Below, one piece after another: positions 30,885 through 39,914 of a DNA stretch of 64,000 nt. Below the pieces are notes generated by a model. It was not told the DNA's origin. It was given only the letters and a program-made list of their open reading frames with translations, and made no database searches. Location of the stretch: assembly GCF_000721495.1 (NCBI RefSeq), contig NZ_JOHY01000003.1, positions 1 through 64,000 of the forward strand, given 5' to 3'. The position numbers were made by a program, and so were the translations under genes. Each line of letters starts with the position of its first letter. Position 1 is the first letter of the stretch. The stretch comes from Streptomyces sp. NRRL F-5123 (GTDB lineage: Bacteria > Actinomycetota > Actinomycetes > Streptomycetales > Streptomycetaceae).

Positions 30885-33032
30885 ATGCAAGTCTGGCCGG
30901 GTCAGTCCTACCCCCTCGGAGCGACCTTCGACGGGGCGGGCACCAACTTCGCCGTCTTCTCCGAGGTGGCCTCGCGCATCGAGCTGTGCCTGCTGCACGA
31001 CGACGGCTCGGAGACCGCCGTGGAGCTGCGCGAGGCGGACGCCTTCGTCCGGCACGCGTACCTCCCCGGGGTGATGCCGGGCCAGCGGTACGGCTTCCGG
31101 GTGCACGGCCCGTACGAGCCGGCCCGCGGCGACCGCTGCAACTCCGCGAAGCTGCTGCTCGACCCGTACGCCAAGGCGATGAGCGGCGAGATCGACTGGG
31201 ACGAGGCGGTGTACGGCTACCGCTTCGGCCAGCCCGACTCGCGCAACGACCTCGACTCGGCCCCGCACACCATGTCCTCGGTCGTGGTGAACCCGTACTT
31301 CGACTGGGCCGACGACCGGCCGCCGCGCATCGACTACCACCGCACCGTCATCTACGAGGCCCACGTCAAGGGCCTGACGATGACCCATCCGGGCCTGCCG
31401 GAGGAGATCCGCGGCACGTACGCGGCCCTCGCGCACCCGGCCGTGATCGGCCATCTGGTGGAACTCGGCGTGACGACCCTGGAGCTGATGCCGGTGCACC
31501 AGTTCATCCAGGACCACCGACTGGTCGACGCGGGGCTGGCGAACTACTGGGGTTACAACACGATCGGGTTCTTCGCGCCGCACCACGCGTACTGCTCGCT
31601 GGGTGACCGCGGGCAGCAGGTGCTGGAGTTCAAGACCGCGGTGCGCGCGCTGCACCGGGCGGGCATCGAGGTCATCCTCGACGTGGTCTACAACCACACC
31701 GCGGAGGGCAGCCACCTCGGGCCCACGCTGTCGCTGCGCGGCCTGGACAACGCCTCCTACTACCGGCTCGCCGACAACCGGCGCTACTACATGGACACCA
31801 CCGGCACCGGGAATTCGCTGCTGATGCGCAGCCCGCACGTGCTCCAGCTGATCATGGACTCGCTGCGCTACTGGGTCACCGAGATGCACGTCGACGGCTT
31901 CCGCTTCGACCTCGCCGCGACGCTGGCCCGGCAGTTCCACGAGGTCGACCGGCTGTCGTCGTTCTTCGACCTGGTCCAGCAGGACCCGGTGGTCTCCCAG
32001 GTCAAGCTGATCGCCGAGCCGTGGGACGTCGGCGAGGGCGGCTACCAGGTCGGCAACTTCCCGCCGCTGTGGACGGAGTGGAACGGCAAATTCCGCGACA
32101 CCGTACGCGACCTGTGGCGCGGCGAGAGCGCGACGCTCGCCGAGTTCGGCTCCCGGCTCACCGGCTCCTCCGACCTCTACCAGGACGACGGGCGCCGCCC
32201 GCTGGCCTCCATCAACTTCGTCACCTGCCACGACGGCTTCACGCTGCGCGACCTGGTCTCGTACGACGAGAAGCACAACGAGGCCAACGGCGAGAACAAC
32301 AGCGACGGCGAGAGCTTCAACCGTTCCTGGAACTGCGGCGCCGAGGGGCCCACCGACGACCGCCGCGTCAACGCGCTGCGGCAGCGGCAGATGCGCAACT
32401 TCGTCGCGACGCTCATGCTCTCGCAGGGCGTGCCGATGCTCTCGCACGGCGACGAGTTCGGCCGCACGCAGCGCGGCAACAACAACGCGTACTGCCAGGA
32501 CAACGAGCTGGCCTGGATCGCCTGGCCCGGCAAGGCGGGCAGTGCCGCCGAGAACAAGGAGACGGACGAGGCGCACCGGATGCACGAGTTCGTGCGGCGG
32601 ATGGTGTGGCTGCGCCGCGACCACGCCGTCTTCCGCCGCCGCCGCTTCTTCCACGGGCGCCCCGTGGAGGGCACCCACGACGAGCTCTCCGACATCGCGT
32701 GGTTCACCGCGGAAGGCACCCAGATGACCCAGCGCGAATGGCAGGCCGCGCACGCCCGCTCGCTGGTCGTCTTCCTCAACGGCAACGCGATCTCCGAGCC
32801 GGGCCCGCGCGGCGAACGGGTGACCGACGACTCCTTCCTCCTGATGTTCAACGCGGCCCCCAGCGCCCAGGAATTCCAGGTCCCCGCCCACCACGGCAAG
32901 GAATGGCAGCTCATCGTCGACACGGAACGCCCGGACGGCGTCCCGCCGGGCACGGGCGAGCGGGTCGCCGCGGGCGACCGCATCCTGCTGGCGGACCGCA
33001 GCCTCGTCGTCCTCCAGCGCCCGGCGGACTGA
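30885..33032 (+). CDS. glgX: Glycogen debranching enzyme
   Basis: A 715-residue GH13_11 isoamylase-type debranching enzyme (GlgX/TreX), which cleaves alpha-1,6 branches of glycogen to release maltodextrins for TreY. An N-terminal CBM48 module (QSYPLGATFDGAGTNFAVFS) leads into the barrel. GH13 motifs are intact: EVILDVVYNHTAEGS (region I), MHVDGFRFDLAAT (nucleophile Asp), VKLIAEPWDVGEGG (acid-base Glu) and NFVTCHDGFTLRD (transition-state Asp). ATG 30885 has GGAAGAG upstream. treY follows after 91 bp, with a bulged hairpin (about 33041-33071) in between. Confidence 0.94.
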   Translation: MQVWPGQSYPLGATFDGAGTNFAVFSEVASRIELCLLHDDGSETAVELREADAFVRHAYLPGVMPGQRYGFRVHGPYEPARGDRCNSAKLLLDPYAKAMSGEIDWDEAVYGYRFGQPDSRNDLDSAPHTMSSVVVNPYFDWADDRPPRIDYHRTVIYEAHVKGLTMTHPGLPEEIRGTYAALAHPAVIGHLVELGVTTLELMPVHQFIQDHRLVDAGLANYWGYNTIGFFAPHHAYCSLGDRGQQVLEFKTAVRALHRAGIEVILDVVYNHTAEGSHLGPTLSLRGLDNASYYRLADNRRYYMDTTGTGNSLLMRSPHVLQLIMDSLRYWVTEMHVDGFRFDLAATLARQFHEVDRLSSFFDLVQQDPVVSQVKLIAEPWDVGEGGYQVGNFPPLWTEWNGKFRDTVRDLWRGESATLAEFGSRLTGSSDLYQDDGRRPLASINFVTCHDGFTLRDLVSYDEKHNEANGENNSDGESFNRSWNCGAEGPTDDRRVNALRQRQMRNFVATLMLSQGVPMLSHGDEFGRTQRGNNNAYCQDNELAWIAWPGKAGSAAENKETDEAHRMHEFVRRMVWLRRDHAVFRRRRFFHGRPVEGTHDELSDIAWFTAEGTQMTQREWQAAHARSLVVFLNGNAISEPGPRGERVTDDSFLLMFNAAPSAQEFQVPAHHGKEWQLIVDTERPDGVPPGTGERVAAGDRILLADRSLVVLQRPAD

Positions 33033-33123
33033 CCAGCCGGCCGGGACCTTCCCTCTCGTCGTGGGAGGTCCGGGGTGGCGGCTCAAGGGGCAGGACGGGC
33101 GGATCCCGGGTAGAAGGGTGAGC

Positions 33124-35580
33124 ATGACCCATACGGCTGCGGCGCCGCCGCCGAGCGCCACGTACCGGCTCCAGGTACAGCCCGGTTTCACGTTCGCGCA
33201 GGCCGCGCAGGCCGTCCCGTACCTGAAGGACCTCGGCGTCAGCCATCTGCACCTCTCGCCGGTGCTGGAGGCGGTGCCGGGGTCCGGGCACGGCTACGAC
33301 GTCGTCGACCACACCCGGGTGCGCGCCGAACTGGGCGGGGAGCAGGGCCTGCGGGAGCTGTCCCGCACGGCCCGCGAGCACGGCCTCGGCCTGGTCCTGG
33401 ACATCGTCCCGAACCACATGGCCGTCCCGGTCCCCGAGCATCTGAACAGCCCGCTGTGGGCGGTGCTGCGCGACGGCCCTCAGTCGCCGTACGCGGACTG
33501 GTTCGACATCGACTGGGCCGCGCTCGGCGGCCGGCTGCTGCTGCCGGTGCTGGGCGAGCCGCTGCCCGACGCGGCGGACAAGCTGGCGGTGGTCCGCGAC
33601 AAGGCCGCGGGCGGCACCGTCCTGGCCTACTACGACCACCGCTTCCCCCTGCGCCCCGGCACGCAGGAGCTGCCGCTGCCGGAGCTGCTGGACGCCCAGT
33701 GGTATCGGCTGGCCTACTGGCGCACCGCCCGCACCCAGCTGAACTACCGCCGCTTCTTCACCATCTCCGACCTGATCGCGGTGCGGGTCGAGCGCCCCGA
33801 GGTCTTCGCGGCCACGCACGCCACGGTGCTGCGGCTGCTGCGCGACGGCGTCGTGGACGGGCTGCGCGTCGACCACCCGGACGGCCTGGCCGACCCGGCG
33901 GGCTATCTGCGCAGGCTCGCGGAGGCGAGCGGCGGGCGGTGGACGGTCGTGGAGAAGATCCTGCAGCGGGACGAGCCGCTGCCCGCGGACTGGGCCTGCG
34001 CCGGGACCACCGGCTACGACGCGCTCGACCGGATCGACGGCCTGTTCACCGACCCGGCGGGTGTCGAGCGGCTCGCGGAGTTCCACCGCTCCTACACCGG
34101 CGCCGACGACGACCGCGGCGGCCGCTGGGCACCGACCGCTCGGCGGGCCGCCTACCGGGTCGTCACCCACGACCTGGCCGCCGAGGTCGCCCGGCTGCGC
34201 CGCGCCGCGGAACGCGCCCGTGCGGCCGTCCCCGGCGCGCAGCCCTACCGGCGCGAGGTGCTGGACGACGCGATCCGCGAGCTGCTCGTGCGGGTGCCGG
34301 TCTACCGCCCGTACGTGCCGCCCGGCGGGCCCGCCTCCGCGCGGGACGAGGCGATGCTGGAGCGGGCGGCGCGCGGGGCCGCCGAGGCCGCGCCGGGCCT
34401 TCGCGGCGCGGTGGAGTTCGTCCGCGACCTCGCGCTGGCCCGCCCCGCGCCGGGCGGCGAGGGCGCGGACGCCGCGGACTTCGCGGTGCGCTTCGCGCAG
34501 GTCGCCTCCGCGCTGCACGCCAAGTCCGTGGAGGACACCGCCTTCTACCGCTACACCCCGCTGCTGCCGCTGTGCGAGGTCGGCCGCGACCCCGCCGCCC
34601 CGGCGACCTCGCCCGCCGAATTCCACGCCTTCTGCGCGAGCCTGCTGCGCGAGCGGCCCGCGACCGGCACCGCGCTGTCCACGCACGACACCAAGCGCAG
34701 CGCGGACCTGCGGCTGCGGCTCGCGGTCCTCTCGGAGATGCCGGAGGCGTGGGCCTCGTGGATGGCGGAGCGCGACGCCCGCGAGGCGCAGCTGTCCTGC
34801 CCGCCCGCCCCCGACCGGCAGGTGCAGTACACCGCCTACCAGACCGGCCTGGGCCTCGGCTTCTGCCACCCCGACCGGCTCGGACCCGCGCTGCTGAAGG
34901 CCGTCCGTGAGGCGGGGCTGCACACCACGTGGACCGAGCAGGACGCGCGGTACGAGCGGGCGGTCACCGACTTCGTCGCGCACGGCCCGTGCGGGCCGCA
35001 GGTCTACGACATCGGCGAGTTCGCCGGGCGCCTGCACCCGTACGCCGAGGCCAACACGCTGGGCGCGGCGCTGCTGCACCTGACGATGCCCGGGGTGCCC
35101 GACGTCTACCAGGGCACCGAATTCCCGGTGCACACCCTGGTCGACCCCGACAACCGGGCCCCGATGACGGGGCTGTCCGGCGGTGTGCAGCGCTTCGGCA
35201 CCCGCGGCACCCTCGCCGAGCTGCTGGACGGCCGCCCGCCGCGGCACAGCGACGAGGCCAAGCTGCGCCTGACGGCGGTGGCGCTGCGGCTGCGCCGCGA
35301 CAACCCGCAGTGGTACGGCCCGCAGGCCGCGTACGACCCGCTCGCCGCCGACGGCCCCGCCGCCGCGCACTGCGTGGCCTTCGTCCGCGGCGGCGGCGCG
35401 CTCACCGCGGTGACCCGGCTGTCGCGCCGCCTGGAGGAGGCGCACGGCTGGCGCGGGACCGTGCTTCCGCTGCCGCCGGGCCGCTGGCGCAGCCGGCTGA
35501 GCGGGGCGGCCTTCGAAGGCCGGGTGCCGCTCGCGAAGCTGCTCGCGGAGTCACCCGTGGAGCTGCTGACCCGCGAGTGA
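33124..35580 (+). CDS. treY: Maltooligosyltrehalose synthase
   Basis: An 818-residue GH13_26 intramolecular transglycosylase that converts the reducing-end alpha-1,4 bond of maltodextrin to an alpha,alpha-1,1 bond. It begins ATYRLQVQPGFTFAQAAQ and shows DIVPNHMAV (region I), DGLRVDHPDGLADP (nucleophile Asp, about residues 246-259), VVEKILQRDEPLP (acid-base Glu) and LSTHDTKRSADLR (about 519-531). The long insertion after region III is typical of TreY. ATG 33124 has AGAAGG upstream. With GlgX and TreZ it makes trehalose from glycogen; treZ lies about 4.3 kb downstream rather than next to it. Confidence 0.95.
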   Translation: MTHTAAAPPPSATYRLQVQPGFTFAQAAQAVPYLKDLGVSHLHLSPVLEAVPGSGHGYDVVDHTRVRAELGGEQGLRELSRTAREHGLGLVLDIVPNHMAVPVPEHLNSPLWAVLRDGPQSPYADWFDIDWAALGGRLLLPVLGEPLPDAADKLAVVRDKAAGGTVLAYYDHRFPLRPGTQELPLPELLDAQWYRLAYWRTARTQLNYRRFFTISDLIAVRVERPEVFAATHATVLRLLRDGVVDGLRVDHPDGLADPAGYLRRLAEASGGRWTVVEKILQRDEPLPADWACAGTTGYDALDRIDGLFTDPAGVERLAEFHRSYTGADDDRGGRWAPTARRAAYRVVTHDLAAEVARLRRAAERARAAVPGAQPYRREVLDDAIRELLVRVPVYRPYVPPGGPASARDEAMLERAARGAAEAAPGLRGAVEFVRDLALARPAPGGEGADAADFAVRFAQVASALHAKSVEDTAFYRYTPLLPLCEVGRDPAAPATSPAEFHAFCASLLRERPATGTALSTHDTKRSADLRLRLAVLSEMPEAWASWMAERDAREAQLSCPPAPDRQVQYTAYQTGLGLGFCHPDRLGPALLKAVREAGLHTTWTEQDARYERAVTDFVAHGPCGPQVYDIGEFAGRLHPYAEANTLGAALLHLTMPGVPDVYQGTEFPVHTLVDPDNRAPMTGLSGGVQRFGTRGTLAELLDGRPPRHSDEAKLRLTAVALRLRRDNPQWYGPQAAYDPLAADGPAAAHCVAFVRGGGALTAVTRLSRRLEEAHGWRGTVLPLPPGRWRSRLSGAAFEGRVPLAKLLAESPVELLTRE

Positions 35581-35595
35581 GCGGGCGTCACCCCG

Positions 35596-36369
35596 TCACG
35601 CCTGGACGGTCGGGAGGACGACGAGCTGCCGCAGGTTGACGTGACGCGGGCGGCTGGTGGTGTACGCGATCAGGTCCGCGATGTCGTCGGCCGTCAGCGC
35701 CTGCCCGAATGCCTGGAACATGCCGTCGAGCGCCTGCGACAGCTCCGCGTTGTCGATGTGGCTGCCCAGCTCGGTGTCGGTCAGGCCCGGCTCGACGTTG
35801 CTGACCCGCACCCCGCGCGGCCCGAACTCCGTACGCAGCGACGCCGACAGCTGGGTCAGCGCGGCCTTCGTGGCGCCGTAGACGGCGTAGTTCGGGAAGA
35901 CCACGTGGGCGCCGATCGAGGAGACGTTGACCAGGTCGGCGGGGCGGCCCTCGGCCGCGGCGGCGAGCAGGTCGGCGCGGAAGGCGTCGATGACGTGCAG
36001 CGCGCCGCCCAGGTTGGTGTCGATCATCCGCGCCCACTCGTCGGTGCGGCCGGCGTCGACCGGGTTGGGCAGCATGACCCCGGCGGAGTTCACCACCAGG
36101 TCGGCCGGCCCGTACGCGTCCCGTACCCGCTCGGCCGCGGCCCGCACCGACGCCGCGTCGGTGACGTCGGCGGTGACGGCCAGCGCCTGGCCGCCGTCCG
36201 CGGCGATCTTCCCGGCGAGCGCGTCGAGCCGCTCGGCGCGCCGGGCGAGCAGCGCGACCCGCACTCCGTGCGCGGCGAGCCGCCGCGCGGTGGCCTCCCC
36301 CATCCCGCTGGCGGCGCCGGTGACGACGGCGGTGCGACCGGTGAGGCTCTCGTAACCGTAGATGCTCAT
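35596..36369 (-). CDS. Short-chain dehydrogenase/reductase
   Basis: A 257-residue classical SDR. The cofactor motif is VVTGAASGMGEATARRLA (about residues 15-32), NSAG follows at the end of the fourth strand, and the catalytic set is VNVSSIGAH (Ser), then YGATK (Tyr and Lys, about 157-161). ARRAERL after the second strand suggests NADP preference. It is divergent from an XRE/MmyB regulator, a pairing common in streptomycetes in which the regulator represses the reductase. It ends 15 bp from the convergent treY stop. Substrate unknown. Confidence 0.88.
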   Translation of the reverse strand: MSIYGYESLTGRTAVVTGAASGMGEATARRLAAHGVRVALLARRAERLDALAGKIAADGGQALAVTADVTDAASVRAAAERVRDAYGPADLVVNSAGVMLPNPVDAGRTDEWARMIDTNLGGALHVIDAFRADLLAAAAEGRPADLVNVSSIGAHVVFPNYAVYGATKAALTQLSASLRTEFGPRGVRVSNVEPGLTDTELGSHIDNAELSQALDGMFQAFGQALTADDIADLIAYTTSRPRHVNLRQLVVLPTVQA

Positions 36370-36451
36370 ATGAGGTGACTCCCCGAAGGTGACCCGTGTG
36401 CCGGGTGCTCGTCCTGCTGACGGATCCACTGTGCGGGGAGCCGCGGGGTCC

Positions 36452-36476
36452 ACCCAGGGCTGCGCTGTACCTGGGT
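36452..36476. promoter_or_regulatory. Inverted repeat between SDR and XRE genes
   Basis: ACCCAGG (36452-36458) and CCTGGGT (36470-36476) are inverted around an 11-nt spacer in the 155-bp divergent region. A further CCAGG half-site follows at 36485-36490. It is a candidate operator for the adjacent regulator. Confidence 0.4.
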
Positions 36477-36511
36477 CCGGCAGTACCAGGATCGGGCGCG
36501 GGGGATGCAAC

Positions 36512-36517
36512 TAGGCT
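36512..36517 (+). promoter_or_regulatory. Candidate -10 hexamer for the XRE regulator
   Basis: TAGGCT ends exactly 7 nt before ATG 36525. There is no other plausible ribosome binding site except a short GGGG run, so a leaderless mRNA is likely. Confidence 0.4.
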
Positions 36518-36524
36518 CCGGGGC

Positions 36525-37364
36525 ATGGACAACACGCTCGGGGAGTTCCTGCAGTCCAGGCGGGCCGCGATCCAGCCGGAGGACGTCGGCCTGCCGCCGT
36601 ACGGGCGGCGGCGCGTGCCGGGGCTGCGCCGGGAGGAGGTCGCACAGCTCGCGGGGGTGAGCGTCGACTACTACATACGGCTCGAACAGGGGCGCGGCAA
36701 GAACGTGTCGGACGCGGTCCTGGACGCGGTCGCCCGCGTGCTGCGGCTCGACGCGACGGAGCACGCGCATCTGCTGGCGCTGGCCCGTCCGGGACGGGGC
36801 CCGGCCCCTGCGGCGGTGCACTCCGGCGGGGTACGGCCCGGGGTGCAGCTGCTGCTCGACCGGATGGCGGACTGCCCCGCCATGGTGCTCGGCCACCGTA
36901 TGGACGTCCTGGCGTGGAACGCCCTCGGCGACGCGCTGCACGGCTTCGCCGCGGAGCCGCTGCGGCGCAACATGCCGCGGCTCGTCTTCCTGGACCCGCA
37001 GGCTCCGGAGCTCTACCCGGAGTGGCCCGCGGTCGCCGCGGAGACCGTCTCCTACCTCCGGCTCGGTGCCGGCCGCCACCCCGAGGACGCGGCGCTCACC
37101 GCGCTGGTCGGCGAACTCTCGCTCAAGAGCGAGGCCTTCCGCCGGCTGTGGGCCGACCACCTCGTGCGCGAGAAGACGTACGGGGTCAAGCGCATCAACC
37201 ACCCCGTGGCCGGGGAGCTCCGCCTCTCGTACGAGACCCTCGCGCTGCCGGGAGAGCCCGACCAGACCCTCGTGGCGTACACCGCCCCACCCGGCTCCCC
37301 CACCGCCGACCGCCTCGCCCTCCTCGCGAGCTGGGCGGCTCCGCCGCGGGGTATCCGCTCCTGA
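36525..37364 (+). CDS. XRE-family regulator with MmyB ligand-binding domain
   Basis: A 279-residue regulator similar in layout to the one at 8331-9206. The helix-turn-helix segment PGLRREEVAQLAGVSVDYYI (about residues 29-48) is followed by RLEQGRGKNVS. The MmyB domain includes AMVLGHRMDVLAWNALGDAL and LVFLDPQAPELYPEW, and ends LVAYTAPPGSPTADRLALL. It faces the SDR gene, its probable target, across a region with an inverted repeat. It converges on the LysR gene. Confidence 0.87.
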   Translation: MDNTLGEFLQSRRAAIQPEDVGLPPYGRRRVPGLRREEVAQLAGVSVDYYIRLEQGRGKNVSDAVLDAVARVLRLDATEHAHLLALARPGRGPAPAAVHSGGVRPGVQLLLDRMADCPAMVLGHRMDVLAWNALGDALHGFAAEPLRRNMPRLVFLDPQAPELYPEWPAVAAETVSYLRLGAGRHPEDAALTALVGELSLKSEAFRRLWADHLVREKTYGVKRINHPVAGELRLSYETLALPGEPDQTLVAYTAPPGSPTADRLALLASWAAPPRGIRS

Positions 37365-37380
37365 GCTCCGCGGGCCCTTG

Positions 37381-37424
37381 CGCTCCGGGCCGGCCTCTTG
37401 CGGTGGGCGGGGCAGCCCGGAGCG
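37381..37424 (+). terminator. Hairpin between convergent XRE and LysR genes
   Basis: A 10-bp stem (CGCTCCGGGC, 37381-37390, with its complement at 37415-37424) encloses a 24-nt loop. It fills the gap between the two convergent stop codons. Confidence 0.5.
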
Positions 37425-38297
37425 TCACGGAGCCGAGCCCGCCGGATGGGTGAGGTGGAGAACAAGTTCGGTGACCGGCGCCGGGAAAGCGGTGCGGCCC
37501 CAGGCGTGAAGGGGGCGGCGCCAGGGCGGGGTGAGGGACACCGCGGGGGTGCCGGGCGGGACCGCGTAGGAGGGGACCGCCACGACGCCCGCCCCGGCCG
37601 CGGCCATGGCGACCGCCGTCGTCGTGTGCTCGGTCCGCACCGCGCCCCGGGGTGCGAACCCCGCGCGTTCGCAGGCCAGATCGATGAAGGGCCGCCCGCC
37701 CACCACGGGCTCCATCGCGCACCGCACCCAGTCCCGCCCGGCCAGCGCAGCGAGCGGCACGGGTCCGCCGCCGGCGAGCGGATCGCCCGGCGGGAGCACG
37801 ACGACGACCTCCTCCTCGCCGATCACCGCCCGCGCCGCGGCGCCGTCCCCGCCGTGCCCGACGGCGAGGTCCGCGACGCCCCGCTCCATCGCGTCGTCCA
37901 GGTCCGCGTCCCGCGCGTACTCGTGCAGCACGAGCTGGACGCCCGGGTGGTCGCGCCGCCAGCGGGCGAAGGCGGGCGGGAGCAGCCCGGCCGCGACGGA
38001 GTGGACCGCGGCGACATGGATCTCGCCGCCCTCGGCCCCCGCCGCGGCGCGCGCGGCCCGCTCCGCCTGCGCGGCGCTGCGCACGGCGAACTCGGCGTGC
38101 GGCAGGAAGGCCCGGCCCATCGCCGTGAGCCGCACCCCGCGCGGCAGCCGCTCCAGCAGCGGCCCCCCGACGTGCCGTTCGAGCGCCTTGATCTGGTGCG
38201 ACAGGGCGGGCTGCGTGACGTGCAGCTGCTCCGCCGCGCGGGTGAAGGAGTCGGCTTCGACGACGGTGACGAAATACTCCATCTGCCGCAGGCTCAC
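37425..38297 (-). CDS. LysR-family transcriptional regulator
   Basis: A 290-residue LysR regulator. The N-terminal helix-turn-helix is MEYFVTVVEADSFTRAAEQL followed by HVTQPALSHQIKALE (about residues 6-40); the periplasmic-binding-like effector domain starts at GEIHVAAVHSVAAGLLP. I chose GTG 38297 because AGGAGG lies six bases upstream of it, inside what would otherwise be codons 2-3 of an ATG start at 38312. It is divergent from the dihydrolipoamide dehydrogenase-like gene, its likely target. The 86-bp intergenic stretch holds TGACCTGCCAGCA, a T-N11-A LysR-type box candidate. Confidence 0.88.
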   Translation of the reverse strand: MSLRQMEYFVTVVEADSFTRAAEQLHVTQPALSHQIKALERHVGGPLLERLPRGVRLTAMGRAFLPHAEFAVRSAAQAERAARAAAGAEGGEIHVAAVHSVAAGLLPPAFARWRRDHPGVQLVLHEYARDADLDDAMERGVADLAVGHGGDGAAARAVIGEEEVVVVLPPGDPLAGGGPVPLAALAGRDWVRCAMEPVVGGRPFIDLACERAGFAPRGAVRTEHTTTAVAMAAAGAGVVAVPSYAVPPGTPAVSLTPPWRRPLHAWGRTAFPAPVTELVLHLTHPAGSAP

Positions 38298-38383
38298 CGG
38301 GGACCTCCTCATGAACGTCCTGCATGACCTGCCAGCAGATTATGTCTTGGACTCATGGCGTGGGGCCGCCGGAGACTGACGGC

Positions 38384-39814
38384 ATGACGAGCGAGAACAC
38401 TCCGGACGCCGCGCCCACCACGGCGGACGTCATCGTGATCGGCGGCGGCACGGGCGGCTACAGCACGGCCCTGCGCGCCGCGGGCCTCGGCCTGGACGTG
38501 GTGCTGGCCGAGCGGGACCTGGTCGGCGGCACATGCCTGCACCGCGGCTGCATCCCCAGCAAGGCGATGCTGCACGCGGCCGAGCTGGTCGACGGCATCG
38601 CCGAGGCGCGCGAGCGGTGGGGCGTCAAGGCGACGCTGGATTCGGTGGACTGGCCCGCGCTGACCGCGACCCGCGACGACATCGTGGCCCGCAACCACCG
38701 CGGCGTGGAGGGGCACCTCGCGCACGCCGGGGTGCGCGTGGTGCGGGCCGAGGCGCGGCTGACCGGGCCGCGCACGGTGGCCGCCGGCGGGCGGACGTAC
38801 ACCGCGCGGCGCGGCGTCGTCCTGGCGACGGGCTCGCGCCCGCGGCTGCTGCCGGGTCTCGCGCCGGACGGGCGGCGGGTCGTGACGAGCGACGACGCGC
38901 TGTTCGCGCCGGGCCTGCCGAAGTCCGTGCTGGTGCTGGGCGGCGGTGCGATCGGCGTGGAGTACGCGTCGCTGCACCGCTCGATGGGCGCCCGGGTGCT
39001 GCTGGTCGAGGCGGCCGACCGGTTGCTGCCGCTGGAGGACGACGAGGTGTCGCGGCAGCTCGGCCGGGGACTGCGCAGGCGCGGCGTGGAGATCCTCACC
39101 GGCGCGCGGATGACGGGCGCGGAGCCGTACGCCGGCGGGGTGCGGGTCACGGTGCTGTCCGCGCGCGGCGAGTCGCGCGTCCACGACGTGGACAGGCTGC
39201 TGGTGGCGGTGGGCCGCGAGCCGGTCACGGACGGGCTCGGCCTGGCCGCGGCGGGCCTGGCCGCGGACGCGCGCGGCTTCGTCCCGCCCGCCGACTGGGC
39301 GCGGCTGGAGACCGCGGTACCCGGCATCCATGTGGTGGGCGACCTGCTGCCGCCGCCCTCACCGGGCCTGGCGCACGCGTCCTTCGCGGAGGGCCTGCTG
39401 GTGGCGGAGGTGCTGGCCGGGCGGAGCCCGCGGCCGGTGGACTACGCGGCGGTGCCGCGCGTGACGTACTCCAGCCCGCAGACGGCCGCGGTGGGGCTGA
39501 CCGAGCGACAGGCCCGGGACGCCGGCCACGACGTGGTGGTGAACACGATGCCGCTGACCGCGGTGGCCAAGGGCATGGTGCACGGCCGGGGCGGCAGCGT
39601 GAAGGTGGTCGCGGCGGCGGGCGGCCCCGTCCTCGGCGTCCACCTGGTGGGACCGCACGTCTCGGAGATGATCGCCGAGAGCCAACTGATCGTCGGCTGG
39701 GAGGCCGATCCGGCGGACGTCGCCGCCCACGTCCACCCGCACCCGACCCTCTCGGAGGCGGTCGGCGAGGTCTTCCTGACCCTCGGCGGACGGGCCCTGC
39801 ACCAGACCGCCTGA
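38384..39814 (+). CDS. Dihydrolipoamide dehydrogenase-like flavoprotein
   Basis: A 476-residue class I pyridine nucleotide-disulfide oxidoreductase. The FAD motif is VIVIGGGTGGYSTALRAA (about residues 16-33), the redox disulfide is GGTCLHRGCIPSKAM (about 47-61), the NAD motif is VLVLGGGAIGVEYASLH and the C-terminal base is in HVHPHPTLSEAVGE. These make it a lipoamide dehydrogenase, either a stand-alone paralog or a mercuric/soluble transhydrogenase relative. No E1 or E2 subunits are nearby, so its lipoyl partner is elsewhere. ATG 38384 has GGAG upstream. A LysR gene lies divergently beside it. Confidence 0.9.
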   Translation: MTSENTPDAAPTTADVIVIGGGTGGYSTALRAAGLGLDVVLAERDLVGGTCLHRGCIPSKAMLHAAELVDGIAEARERWGVKATLDSVDWPALTATRDDIVARNHRGVEGHLAHAGVRVVRAEARLTGPRTVAAGGRTYTARRGVVLATGSRPRLLPGLAPDGRRVVTSDDALFAPGLPKSVLVLGGGAIGVEYASLHRSMGARVLLVEAADRLLPLEDDEVSRQLGRGLRRRGVEILTGARMTGAEPYAGGVRVTVLSARGESRVHDVDRLLVAVGREPVTDGLGLAAAGLAADARGFVPPADWARLETAVPGIHVVGDLLPPPSPGLAHASFAEGLLVAEVLAGRSPRPVDYAAVPRVTYSSPQTAAVGLTERQARDAGHDVVVNTMPLTAVAKGMVHGRGGSVKVVAAAGGPVLGVHLVGPHVSEMIAESQLIVGWEADPADVAAHVHPHPTLSEAVGEVFLTLGGRALHQTA

Positions 39815-39914
39815 GCCGCGGCGCCGCCCCGGGAGGGGGGTGAATCGCGTCTATCCGGGCCGGCCCGCGGGCATGCATCCTGCGCGGGACGCGAGTGTCG
39901 CCGGCGGACGGGAG

